Under the pieces are notes generated by a model, which did not search any database, was not told the DNA's origin, and saw nothing but the letters and a program-made list of their open reading frames with translations. From the NCBI GenBank assembly GCA_028717105.1, contig JAQUOM010000066.1:1-8657 (forward strand): DNA of 8,657 nt, in the 5' to 3' direction. Positions 1-6,292 of the stretch are shown here, one piece after another. The stretch is from Candidatus Omnitrophota bacterium (lineage in GTDB: Bacteria; Omnitrophota; Gorgyraeia; Velamenicoccales; Velamenicoccaceae). Numbering within the stretch: the stretch's first letter is position 1; each line of letters begins with the position of its first letter. The translations under genes and the position numbers were made by a program.

Positions 1-61
1 CTGATAGAGCACGCGGCTCATACCCGCTTGGTCGGTGGTTTAAATCCACTCTCCGCCACCA
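1..61 (+). tRNA. tRNA with CAT anticodon (Ile-lysidine or elongator Met), 5' end outside the window
   Basis: This is the 3' part of a tRNA; the acceptor 5' strand and most of the D arm lie before the window. Visible in order are the D-stem 3' strand GAGC (7-10), an anticodon arm (12-28) with loop CTCATAC and anticodon CAT at 19-21, a 5-base variable loop (29-33), a T arm (34-50), the acceptor 3' strand CTCCGCC (51-57), discriminator A58 and an encoded CCA (59-61). CAT can be elongator Met or the minor Ile tRNA whose C34 is changed to lysidine. The variable-loop region CTTGGTCG resembles E. coli tRNA-Ile2 as I remember it, while the loop resembles some Met tRNAs, so I leave it open. The acceptor end and anticodon stem do not look like initiator tRNA. 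Oddities are a C12/T28 mismatch at the top of the anticodon stem and TTTAAAT in place of the usual TTC-type T loop. Confidence 0.85.
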
Positions 62-155
62 GATATTGTCATAGAGGGCATCGTCATTCGAGCGGCGAAG
101 GTTTTCCCGCCAGAGACCGGCGCGATTTCACCGGATGGGACATCAAGGTGCTCAA

Positions 156-172
156 AAATCCACTCTCCGCCA
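156..172 (+). repeat. Second copy of the tRNA 3' end (17-bp direct repeat)
   Basis: AAATCCACTCTCCGCCA at 156-172 is identical to 42-58, which covers the end of the tRNA T loop, the T-stem 3' strand, the acceptor 3' strand and the discriminator base. The match stops before the CCA (CCA at 59-61, TAT at 173-175). The two copies start 114 bp apart. No complete tRNA surrounds the second copy. Duplications of a tRNA 3' end are typical footprints of site-specific integration, but nothing between the copies encodes an integrase. Apart from this repeat I see nothing convincing in 62-220. Confidence 0.8.
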
Positions 173-220
173 TATCAGGCGTTATGGTGTTCCGCTTTGA
201 AGGAAGAGGCTGCGGCAAGC

Positions 221-258
221 AGGCAACTTCGATCTATGATTGAGGTTGCCTATTTTTT
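221..258 (+). terminator. Intrinsic terminator after the tRNA region
   Basis: AGGCAACTTCGAT (221-233) pairs with ATTGAGGTTGCCT (239-251) to give a continuous 13-bp stem that includes two G-U wobbles, with a 5-base loop (CTATG). It is followed by A and a run of six T (253-258). There is no matching A-run upstream, so it acts on the + strand only. It should end the tRNA transcript and isolate it from the pilin gene. The 3' arm also holds the -35 element of the next promoter. Confidence 0.85.
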
Positions 259-274
259 GCGGATGTGATAAGAT
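246..274 (+). promoter_or_regulatory. Sigma70-type promoter for the pilin-like gene, placed for a leaderless mRNA
   Basis: TTGCCT (246-251), a 17-base spacer and TAAGAT (269-274) form a good -35/-10 pair. TG at 266-267 gives an extended -10. Initiation about 7 bases after the -10 would fall at 281-284, on or just before the ATG at 284. The -35 hexamer overlaps the 3' arm of the terminator hairpin. This is a motif-based prediction. Confidence 0.55.
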
Positions 275-283
275 TTTTTTGTA

Positions 284-715
284 ATGGAGGAGAAGAGGAG
301 AGCGTCCTTAACGAAAAACCGCCGCGGATTCACCCTGATTGAATTTGTCGGCATTGTGATCCTGATGGGGATCTTGGCGTCGATCGCCCTGCCTTTGATG
401 ATCAAGGGTACGGAACGCGCGAGGGTCAATGAGGCCAAGACCATCTTGGGAACGTTGCGCCGCGCACAATTGCGATATGCCGTCCGTTACGCTGTCTATA
501 CCAGCGACAGTACCCTCCTGGATGTGAACCTGCCTCCGGCAAAATATTTCACCTATTCTGTTTTCGCCGGGACGGATCTCGACGGGCCGACGGTAGCCGT
601 CGCGTCGGCGACCCGCACGGCCCTGGAGAGTTTTCAGGCGATCAGTTGCCGTTTTAACGTGACGGCCGGCGGGAATTTCACGGCCAACACGACCCAGTGC
701 ATGAATCTTATCTAG
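284..715 (+). CDS. Type IV pilin-like protein with class III (prepilin) signal
   Basis: A 143-residue prepilin-like protein, probably a minor pilin or pseudopilin of a type IV pilus or type II secretion-like machine. The N-terminus has a short basic leader ending in RRG (residues 13-15), then the mature start FTLIE with the conserved Glu at mature position 5 (E20). A hydrophobic helix follows (about residues 16-40), which serves as membrane anchor and filament core. Prepilin peptidase would cut after G15. The globular part ends with C122 and C139, which could form the C-terminal disulfide loop seen in many pilins. The ATG at 284 is the only usable start, because an in-frame stop lies at 269-271. 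No Shine-Dalgarno precedes it; a purine-rich GGAGGAG occurs only after the ATG, and the promoter position suggests a leaderless mRNA. It lies 13 bases before the next gene. No other pilus genes are in the window, so its exact apparatus is unknown. Confidence 0.9.
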   Translation: MEEKRRASLTKNRRGFTLIEFVGIVILMGILASIALPLMIKGTERARVNEAKTILGTLRRAQLRYAVRYAVYTSDSTLLDVNLPPAKYFTYSVFAGTDLDGPTVAVASATRTALESFQAISCRFNVTAGGNFTANTTQCMNLI

Positions 716-728
716 CCAAGGAGAGGGC

Positions 729-1208
729 GTGGTTTATCAATTTATTACCCGTTCCAAAGGGGTGGTTATCTTTGCCGTTTCCCTGATCGCATTCGGCGCT
801 TTTAATGCGTTTCTCATGGTTCTTTCCATGGCGCTCGTGAGTCTCAGGAATCTTCCGGACATCGCCGCCGTGGCGGCCCCGGGGACCGTCTCTCTGCCGG
901 CCTTTTGGCTTTCCTCCATATTGAATTTATTGATTTTTTTGTCCTGGGTCGTCTGCGGGATCGGCGCCCTGCATCTGAAGGATTGGGCCCGCCAGGCGCT
1001 GCGTGTCGTGATGGCCGTCTATCTGATCAACCTGATCGTTAATATCTGTCTGAATGTTTTTTTGGCCCAAGAGGTCATGGCAGAGGTTCCGATCCTCTTT
1101 CTGATCGCCGGCATTGTTTTGTCTTTATCGTATTATCTGGGATTGGTATATTTTTTTTCCCATCCGAATGTTGTCCGTCAATTCAGATTCGGCGTACCGC
1201 CGGTTTGA
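729..1208 (+). CDS. Four-helix integral membrane protein of unknown function
   Basis: A 159-residue protein that I do not recognise. It has four strongly hydrophobic segments at about residues 11-37, 58-82, 91-113 and 120-143, so it should sit in the cytoplasmic membrane with both ends on the same side. A short basic-aromatic connector (LHLKDWARQALR, 81-92) joins helices 2 and 3, and a polar tail follows helix 4. There is no signal peptide, no obvious catalytic motif and no metal-binding cluster. The start is GTG at 729, set by AAGGAG (718-723) five bases upstream. It begins 13 bases after the pilin-like gene and probably shares its transcript. Its overall look is like the many small four-helix proteins of unknown function found in uncultivated bacteria. 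Its position does not reveal a role. Confidence 0.8.
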   Translation: MVYQFITRSKGVVIFAVSLIAFGAFNAFLMVLSMALVSLRNLPDIAAVAAPGTVSLPAFWLSSILNLLIFLSWVVCGIGALHLKDWARQALRVVMAVYLINLIVNICLNVFLAQEVMAEVPILFLIAGIVLSLSYYLGLVYFFSHPNVVRQFRFGVPPV

Positions 1209-1273
1209 CAGAGACGGTCCTGCCGGGGATTTCGTAACTCTTTTTTTGCAGAGTCTAAAAGAACGCTTCAAGA

Positions 1274-2281
1274 ATGGATACAAGGCTCATGAGACCTCGT
1301 GCCGTGGAGATGGCTGTCAGGAGAACTGTTCGTACCCATCAGATGTTGGCGTCCGGCGACAGGGTGCTGGCGGCTGTTTCCGGAGGCCCGGATTCTGTTG
1401 CGCTTCTGTGTGTTTTAAAAGACCTGATGCCTGCCTGGGGTTTGGATCTTTTCGTGGCGTCGTTCGATCACGGCGTGCGTCGAGGCTCGAAGGGGGACGT
1501 TTCTTTCGTCAGGCGCCTGGCGGCCGTGATGCAGGTCCCTTTTTTTACGGAAACCCTGATGCACCGCGGGAGGAAACGCAAGTTGTCCGAAGATTTCCTG
1601 CGATGCGCGCGCTATGATTTTCTTATCAGGACGGCCACGGCGGCAAGGGCGCAGGTGATCGCGTTGGGACATACGCGTGATGACCAGGCTGAAACTATCC
1701 TGATGCGTCTTTTGCGGGGAAGCGGATTGTGGGGATTGTCCGGTGTCCTGCCTGTCAGGATGATGGGAGAGATCAAGATCGTCAGGCCCTTGATCGACGT
1801 CTCCAGAAAAAATATCCTGGATTATCTCAGGAAAAAGAAGATGCGCTACAGGACGGACGAGACGAATGGGCAGGATATTTACCTGCGAAACAAGATCCGT
1901 CGTAAACTCTTGCCGCTTCTGGAGAGAGATTTTAATCCCGGCATCAGGGACGTCCTTGTCCACACGGCCTCAAGCGTCGGGGCCGATTATGAATATTTGT
2001 CACGCCACGCGGCTGATTTTCTAAAGGACAACAGTTGTTTTGGTGACGGAAAAATAGTTATCCGTGAAGGACCCTTAAAAGGATTGGATGTTTCTTTGAG
2101 GCGTCTTGTGATGAAAATGGCGGTGGGAGCCGTGACGGGGCGCACCGGCGGTCTTTCGTTCCGTCACGTCGTCGAGCTCGACAGCCTTCTCGGCGGCCGG
2201 CCCCTGGGGTCCGAGTCGCATCTCCCCGGGGGCGTTGTCGTTTCCAGAGAGAAAAACGGCCTAAAGATTAGTAAAAGATGA
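1274..2281 (+). CDS. tilS: tRNA(Ile)-lysidine synthase TilS
   Basis: TilS adenylates C34 of the CAU-anticodon isoleucine tRNA and joins lysine to it, so that the tRNA reads AUA instead of AUG. It acts in the cytoplasm. The N-terminal PP-loop ATPase signature SGGPDS is at residues 36-41. The family motif DHGVRRGSKGD is at 64-74, and HTRDDQAETILMRLLRGSGL at 133-152 is highly diagnostic. DETN...YLRNKIRRKLLPLL (195-216) matches the family's conserved end of the catalytic domain. At 335 residues it is shorter than E. coli TilS (about 430) and closer to the compact Aquifex-type enzyme, so part of the C-terminal tRNA-binding region may be missing. The start is uncertain: ATG 1274 has a weak purine stretch, while ATG 1289 has AAGG three bases upstream and ATG 1310 is also possible. 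A potential substrate tRNA lies at the window start but is separated by a terminator. Confidence 0.95.
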   Translation: MDTRLMRPRAVEMAVRRTVRTHQMLASGDRVLAAVSGGPDSVALLCVLKDLMPAWGLDLFVASFDHGVRRGSKGDVSFVRRLAAVMQVPFFTETLMHRGRKRKLSEDFLRCARYDFLIRTATAARAQVIALGHTRDDQAETILMRLLRGSGLWGLSGVLPVRMMGEIKIVRPLIDVSRKNILDYLRKKKMRYRTDETNGQDIYLRNKIRRKLLPLLERDFNPGIRDVLVHTASSVGADYEYLSRHAADFLKDNSCFGDGKIVIREGPLKGLDVSLRRLVMKMAVGAVTGRTGGLSFRHVVELDSLLGGRPLGSESHLPGGVVVSREKNGLKISKR

Positions 2282-2282
2282 T

Positions 2283-2310
2283 TTGCTTTTGATAAGCCTT
2301 ACGTTATAAT
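2283..2310 (+). promoter_or_regulatory. Sigma70-type promoter just before ftsH
   Basis: TTGCTT (2283-2288), a 16-base spacer and a perfect TATAAT (2305-2310) lie immediately after the tilS stop codon. A start about 7 bases past the -10 would be near 2317, only about three bases before the ftsH ATG at 2320. There is no Shine-Dalgarno in the remaining AATACAACC, so this ftsH transcript would be leaderless. Read-through from upstream could also occur. Prediction from motifs only. Confidence 0.55.
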
Positions 2311-2319
2311 AATACAACC

Positions 2320-4176
2320 ATGAAAAAAAATCATACGAACTCTCCGAAACCGTCTCCTGCCCAAAGGTTTAAACGGAATAATATGGCCGTTTTTGCCTGG
2401 GTCCTGTTTATCATGGGCACGCTCTATTTGATGGGGATTTTGCAGAATAATGCGTCGGCCCGCAAAGAGCTTTCTTACAGCGAATTCTATCGTGTCTTGA
2501 GCGAAGACCCATCCCGGCTGAAAACCGTCGCGTTGTCCGAAGATATGCTGCAGGGGGAGTTTGTCGGCGGTTCACGTTTTTTTGTGAATATCCCGCCTGA
2601 CGATAAAGACCTGTTGGCCGTGTTGCGTACGAACGCGCCGGATTTCCAGGTCAAACCCGGCCGTACCATTTGGACGAATCTCCTGTTTTCGCTTGGGCCC
2701 GTTGTTCTTTTTATCGCATTTTTGTGGTATTTCAGCTATCGTGGGGCCGAGGTCGGCAACAGGATATGGTCCTTCGGTAAGGTCAAGGCCCGTCTGGGTG
2801 CTGATTCTAAAGAAAAAGTCACCTTTGCCGATGTCGCGGGGGTCGATGAAGCCAAGGAAGAACTTCAGGAGGTCATCGAGTTCTTGAAAGACCCTAAGAA
2901 GTTCCAGCGGCTTGGAGGAAAGATCCCCAAAGGCGTTTTGCTGGTGGGCCCTCCGGGGTGCGGCAAGACATTGATTGCCAAGGCCGTCGCAGGAGAGGCC
3001 AACGTTCCTTTCTTTAATATCAGCGGTTCTGATTTTGTCGAGATGTTCGTCGGTGTCGGGGCTTCGCGCGTCCGCGACCTTTTTGAACAGGCCCGCAAGG
3101 CGGCCAAGACCTTCGGCCGCGGGGCGATCATATTTATCGATGAAATTGACGCGGTCGGACGCCTTCGTTTTTCCGGCATCGGCGGCGGACATGACGAGCG
3201 GGAGCAGACGCTTAACCAGCTCTTGGTTGAGATGGACGGCTTTGATCCCCAGGAGGGGATCATTCTGATTGCCGCGACCAATCGGCCGGATACCCTGGAC
3301 CCTGCGTTGTTGAGGCCGGGTCGTTTTGACAGGCATGTCGTGATCGATCGCCCTGACATTAAAGGGCGGGAGGCGATCCTCAAAGTCCATTCGACGAACA
3401 TCAAGCTGTCCAGCGAAGTGAGCCTGGAGGCGGTCGCCAGGCAGACCCCCGGTTTTTCCGGGGCCGACCTGGCGAACCTTTGTAATGAAGCGGCGTTGTT
3501 GGCGGCTCGTTACGATAAAGAGTCCGTCGGAAAAAAGGAGATGGAAGCCGCGATCGAGCGCGTCGTCGCCGGGCCTGAACGCAAGAGCCGCGTCATCAGC
3601 CCGAAGGAAAAAGAGATTGTTTCTCTTCATGAAGCGGGACACACGCTTGTTTCTCTTTTGACCCCCGAGGTCGACCCCTTGCATAAAGTTTCCATCATCC
3701 CGCGCGGGATCGCCGCGCTGGGGTATACATTGCAATTGCCCTTGCAGGACCGCTATATCATGATGAAGAGCGAGTTGATCGGCCGTATCACGGTGCTTCT
3801 TGCCGGCCGCGCATCCGAGAGCCTTTATTTTCAGGATATCACGACAGGTTCGGAAAATGACATTGAGGTGGCGACACAAATGGCCAGGCGGATGGTCTGT
3901 GAGTTCGGGATGTCGGAAAAGATCGGCTATTTGACGCTGGGGCACCGCCAAGGTCTTGTTTTTCTCGGAAAAAATCTTTCCGAAGAACGGAATTACAGCG
4001 AAGAAACCGCCAGGCTCATTGACAGTGAGATCAAGGCGATCATCGACACCTGTTATGATCGCGCCAAGAGCTTGCTTGAGCAGAACAAGGACAAGTTGAC
4101 GCTTCTGGCCAGTACATTGCGGGAACGTGAGGTCATGGATGCCGAAGAGGTCAAAAAACTGCTGGGCTTCGCCTAA
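2320..4176 (+). CDS. ftsH: ATP-dependent zinc metalloprotease FtsH
   Basis: FtsH is a membrane-anchored hexameric AAA+ protease that extracts and degrades misfolded or regulatory membrane and cytosolic proteins. The 618 residues fit the family. Order: a basic N-terminus, transmembrane helix 1 (about 23-41), a small periplasmic domain, and transmembrane helix 2 (about 118-139). The AAA domain follows, with Walker A GPPGCGKT (210-217), the pore motif FVGVGASRVRDLF (243-255), Walker B IIFIDEID (270-277) and the second region of homology ATNRPDTLDPALLRPGRFDR (319-338). The peptidase has HEAGH (437-441) for zinc binding and catalysis, with D514 in TGSENDIEVAT as the likely third zinc ligand. Walker A has Cys where Thr is usual (GPPGTGKT), which is a mild difference. 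The C-terminus is a short helical tail. The start at 2320 has no Shine-Dalgarno and probably depends on the leaderless promoter or read-through. Neighbours are tilS and folP. Confidence 0.98.
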   Translation: MKKNHTNSPKPSPAQRFKRNNMAVFAWVLFIMGTLYLMGILQNNASARKELSYSEFYRVLSEDPSRLKTVALSEDMLQGEFVGGSRFFVNIPPDDKDLLAVLRTNAPDFQVKPGRTIWTNLLFSLGPVVLFIAFLWYFSYRGAEVGNRIWSFGKVKARLGADSKEKVTFADVAGVDEAKEELQEVIEFLKDPKKFQRLGGKIPKGVLLVGPPGCGKTLIAKAVAGEANVPFFNISGSDFVEMFVGVGASRVRDLFEQARKAAKTFGRGAIIFIDEIDAVGRLRFSGIGGGHDEREQTLNQLLVEMDGFDPQEGIILIAATNRPDTLDPALLRPGRFDRHVVIDRPDIKGREAILKVHSTNIKLSSEVSLEAVARQTPGFSGADLANLCNEAALLAARYDKESVGKKEMEAAIERVVAGPERKSRVISPKEKEIVSLHEAGHTLVSLLTPEVDPLHKVSIIPRGIAALGYTLQLPLQDRYIMMKSELIGRITVLLAGRASESLYFQDITTGSENDIEVATQMARRMVCEFGMSEKIGYLTLGHRQGLVFLGKNLSEERNYSEETARLIDSEIKAIIDTCYDRAKSLLEQNKDKLTLLASTLREREVMDAEEVKKLLGFA

Positions 4177-4185
4177 TAACCGCCT

Positions 4186-5385
4186 ATGGTTCCCCGGGTT
4201 CTCTTCCTGAAAAACTCCGCCGATCTCTTGAAAGAATTTCAGCGCATCGGCGTCGATAGGGGCGGCATCGCGATCATGCGCCCCAAGGCGGTTTTGCGTG
4301 TCATCAACGTAGGATCCATCCCTCATTTCTGCGCCAATATCCTGAAACAGGAAATGCTTTCCCTCGGCGGAGACGTTGCTTTAAGCCGCGGCGCCATTAC
4401 CGGAACGAAGAAGATCACGGATTGTCTTCTGATCGGCAACCTTTCCCAATATGGCCACCTGATCGCCAAATTAAACAAGCAGCCGTTCGGCCTGGCGCGG
4501 TTGGCAGGCGAACTGCAGATGTGTTTGTCGTGTTTCGACGCCCGCTCTCCATCGCTTTTCGCGGGAAAGAAACGGATACATTTGGGTCGACGGACCTTGA
4601 TCATGGGGATCCTTAATGCGACACCCGATTCGTTCAGCGGGGATGGGATGTTGGGCATGGAGCCGCGCCGGGCGCTTGCAGTGGCCAAGGGCATGGTCAG
4701 GGACGGAGCCGATATCCTGGATATCGGGGGCGAGTCTACGCGGCCAGGTTCGCAGCGCGTCAGCGCTAAAGAAGAGATCGGGCGTATTTTGCCGCTCGTG
4801 AAATTATTGGCTAAGTCTGTACGGGTCCCGTTGTCTATCGATACGACCAAGAGCGAGGTGGCTCATGCGGCGCTGGATTGCGGGGTAAGCATTATTAATG
4901 ATGTCTCGGCCTTGAGAGGAGACAGACGGATGCCGAAATTGGCTGCCCGTTATCGAGCGACCGTCGTCTTGATGCACATGAAGGGGGTTCCCCGGACGAT
5001 GCAGGTGGCTCCTCATTATGATGACCTGATGGGGGAGGTATCGGGCTTCCTGGGGGATGCTTTAAAAAAAGCACTTGATAGCGGCATATCAGAAGATAGA
5101 ATAATACTTGACCCCGGGATCGGTTTTGGCAAGACCGTGGCGCATAATCTGGAAATCCTCCGGCGTCTGGCAGAACTCAAAAGCCTGGGTCGTCCGGTCC
5201 TGGTGGGCGTTTCCCGCAAGAGATTCATCGGCAAGATCCTGGGCGCCGCCGTTGACGAAAGGGCGTGGGGAACGGGGGCGGCGGTGTGCGCCGCGATCTC
5301 CGGCGGGGCGGATATCGTGCGCGTTCATGATGTGCGCGAAATGAGCCAGGTCGTCCGGGTCGCGGACGCGGTCAGCAGAAAGTGA
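4186..5385 (+). CDS. folP: Dihydropteroate synthase, long form with N-terminal extension
   Basis: DHPS joins p-aminobenzoate to 6-hydroxymethyl-dihydropterin pyrophosphate to make dihydropteroate in folate synthesis; it is the sulfonamide target. The catalytic TIM barrel starts near residue 136: MGILNATPDSFSGDG (140-154), DILDIGGESTRPGS (176-189), SIDTTKSEV (217-225), INDVSALRGD (237-246), LMHMKGVPRTMQ (262-273), ILDPGIGFGKT (307-317), GVSRKRFIGK (341-350) and VRVHD (378-382). K345 in SRKRF matches the conserved pterin-binding Lys. Residues 1-130 are an extra domain absent from the roughly 280-residue E. coli enzyme, with a conserved-looking segment ILKQEMLSLGGDVALSRGA (52-70). I recall similar extensions in Geobacter-like DHPS proteins. 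The gene starts nine bases after the ftsH stop without a visible Shine-Dalgarno, so coupling is likely. Its stop overlaps the cdaA start by four bases. Confidence 0.95.
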   Translation: MVPRVLFLKNSADLLKEFQRIGVDRGGIAIMRPKAVLRVINVGSIPHFCANILKQEMLSLGGDVALSRGAITGTKKITDCLLIGNLSQYGHLIAKLNKQPFGLARLAGELQMCLSCFDARSPSLFAGKKRIHLGRRTLIMGILNATPDSFSGDGMLGMEPRRALAVAKGMVRDGADILDIGGESTRPGSQRVSAKEEIGRILPLVKLLAKSVRVPLSIDTTKSEVAHAALDCGVSIINDVSALRGDRRMPKLAARYRATVVLMHMKGVPRTMQVAPHYDDLMGEVSGFLGDALKKALDSGISEDRIILDPGIGFGKTVAHNLEILRRLAELKSLGRPVLVGVSRKRFIGKILGAAVDERAWGTGAAVCAAISGGADIVRVHDVREMSQVVRVADAVSRK

Positions 5386-6191
5386 CAGTTATGTGGAACA
5401 GCGTGATGGAATTTTTTAATGTCTATTGGTCCGTACTGAAGCCGGTTTTTGAGATCACGATCCTCTGGTTCGTATTCTTCAGGATCATGATTTTTTTCGA
5501 AGGCACGCGGGCCGGACAAGTCTGGAAAGGGATCTTTATTCTCGTCCTCGCGTTTTTCCTGGCCCAGAAATTGGGATTGAATACGCTCGATTGGATCCTG
5601 ACAAAGCTTTTCGCCATTTCGGTGATTGCCATTATCGTGATCTTTCAGCCGGAATTGAGGTTTGGCCTGGCCCGTCTGGGTCAGCCGCATCTCTTTGGAA
5701 CGGGGCTGAAGGAAGAGGAAGTTGACGAATTGATCCGTCAACTTGCCTCGTCTCTGTTTTATCTCTCTCAGCGAAGGGTGGGGGCGATCGTTGCTATTGA
5801 GAGGGAAGACGGCCTGAAGAGCTATATCAACAGCGGGATTTTGATCCAGTCCAGGATTACGCCTGAGTTGATCGAGACGATTTTTACTCCGCCTTCGCCT
5901 CTGCATGATGGCGGCGTGATTATTCAAGGCAATATGCTTGCGGCCGCCAGTTGTCTCTTTCCGCTTGCCCAGAATCCTTATTTGAGCCACGCACTGGGCA
6001 CTCGGCACAGGGCCGCCCTGGGATTGAGCGAAGAAACGGATGCAGTGATCCTGATCGTTTCCGAAGAATCGGGCCTTGTGTCTCTGGCGGTTGGCGGCCG
6101 CCTGACCCAGGGATTGACGCGGGAAGAGTTCTCGCAGACATTGCGTGATCAGCTTGTCCAGATGAAACACCGGGTAAGGCCATCCTCGTAA
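5382..6191 (+). CDS. cdaA: Diadenylate cyclase CdaA (membrane-bound, c-di-AMP synthase)
   Basis: CdaA makes cyclic di-AMP from two ATP; c-di-AMP controls potassium and osmolyte balance and cell-wall homeostasis in many bacteria. Three membrane helices are seen at about residues 22-38, 49-64 and 71-88, followed by the family marker FQPELR (88-93) at the membrane exit. The DAC domain contains GAIVAIERE (134-142), SPLHDGGVII (172-181) and LGTRHRAALGLSEETDAV (205-222), which supply the two catalytic motifs. The first is DGG (176-178) where DGA is usual; the Asp is kept. The second, RHR (208-210), is intact. The length (269) is normal. GTG 5382 overlaps the folP stop (GTGA), favouring coupling. 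ATG 5391 or 5406 are alternative starts that leave all helices intact. In related operons the regulator CdaR follows; here only a tiny anchor-like ORF follows, after 101 bases. Confidence 0.96.
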   Translation: MTVMWNSVMEFFNVYWSVLKPVFEITILWFVFFRIMIFFEGTRAGQVWKGIFILVLAFFLAQKLGLNTLDWILTKLFAISVIAIIVIFQPELRFGLARLGQPHLFGTGLKEEEVDELIRQLASSLFYLSQRRVGAIVAIEREDGLKSYINSGILIQSRITPELIETIFTPPSPLHDGGVIIQGNMLAAASCLFPLAQNPYLSHALGTRHRAALGLSEETDAVILIVSEESGLVSLAVGGRLTQGLTREEFSQTLRDQLVQMKHRVRPSS

Positions 6192-6224
6192 TCCCTTTGC
6201 CGCAATGTCGGGAGGGGCAAGAGT

Positions 6225-6257
6225 CCCGCGGTCTTCTTCGGCAAAAGCCGGAGCGGG
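6225..6257 (+). other. Possible RNA hairpin between cdaA and the microprotein
   Basis: TTCGGC (6237-6242) pairs with GCCGGA (6247-6252) around an AAAA loop. Next to it CCCGC (6225-6229) pairs with GCGGG (6253-6257), leaving a 7-base bulge on the 5' side. No T-run follows, so it is not an intrinsic terminator. It could slow RNA decay or be chance in GC-rich sequence. Confidence 0.25.
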
Positions 6258-6292
6258 TCTGCCGGCGGCCTTGAGTCAACGGCGGAGAACAT

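Noticed and set aside
28..243. Open frame of 71 codons starting within the tRNA
   Set aside because: It begins inside the tRNA, has no ribosome site and runs into the terminator hairpin; the product has no protein-like features.
1231..1273. Possible promoter or terminator before tilS (ACTCTTTTTTTGCAGAGT hairpin at about 1237-1254)
   Set aside because: The stem is only five base pairs with the T-run in the loop, not after it, and no well-spaced -35/-10 pair was found.
1114..1617. Open frame of 167 codons spanning the end of the membrane protein and the start of tilS
   Set aside because: It overlaps two better supported genes in other frames and has an arginine/glycine/cysteine-rich shadow composition.
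2572..4326. A 584-codon open frame on the - strand opposite ftsH
   Set aside because: It mirrors the ftsH codon pattern, the protein has no recognisable family motifs, and the + strand ftsH has every catalytic motif.
5325..6170. Open frame of 281 codons on the - strand opposite cdaA
   Set aside because: It is a shadow of cdaA with no motifs; the + strand has complete DAC motifs.
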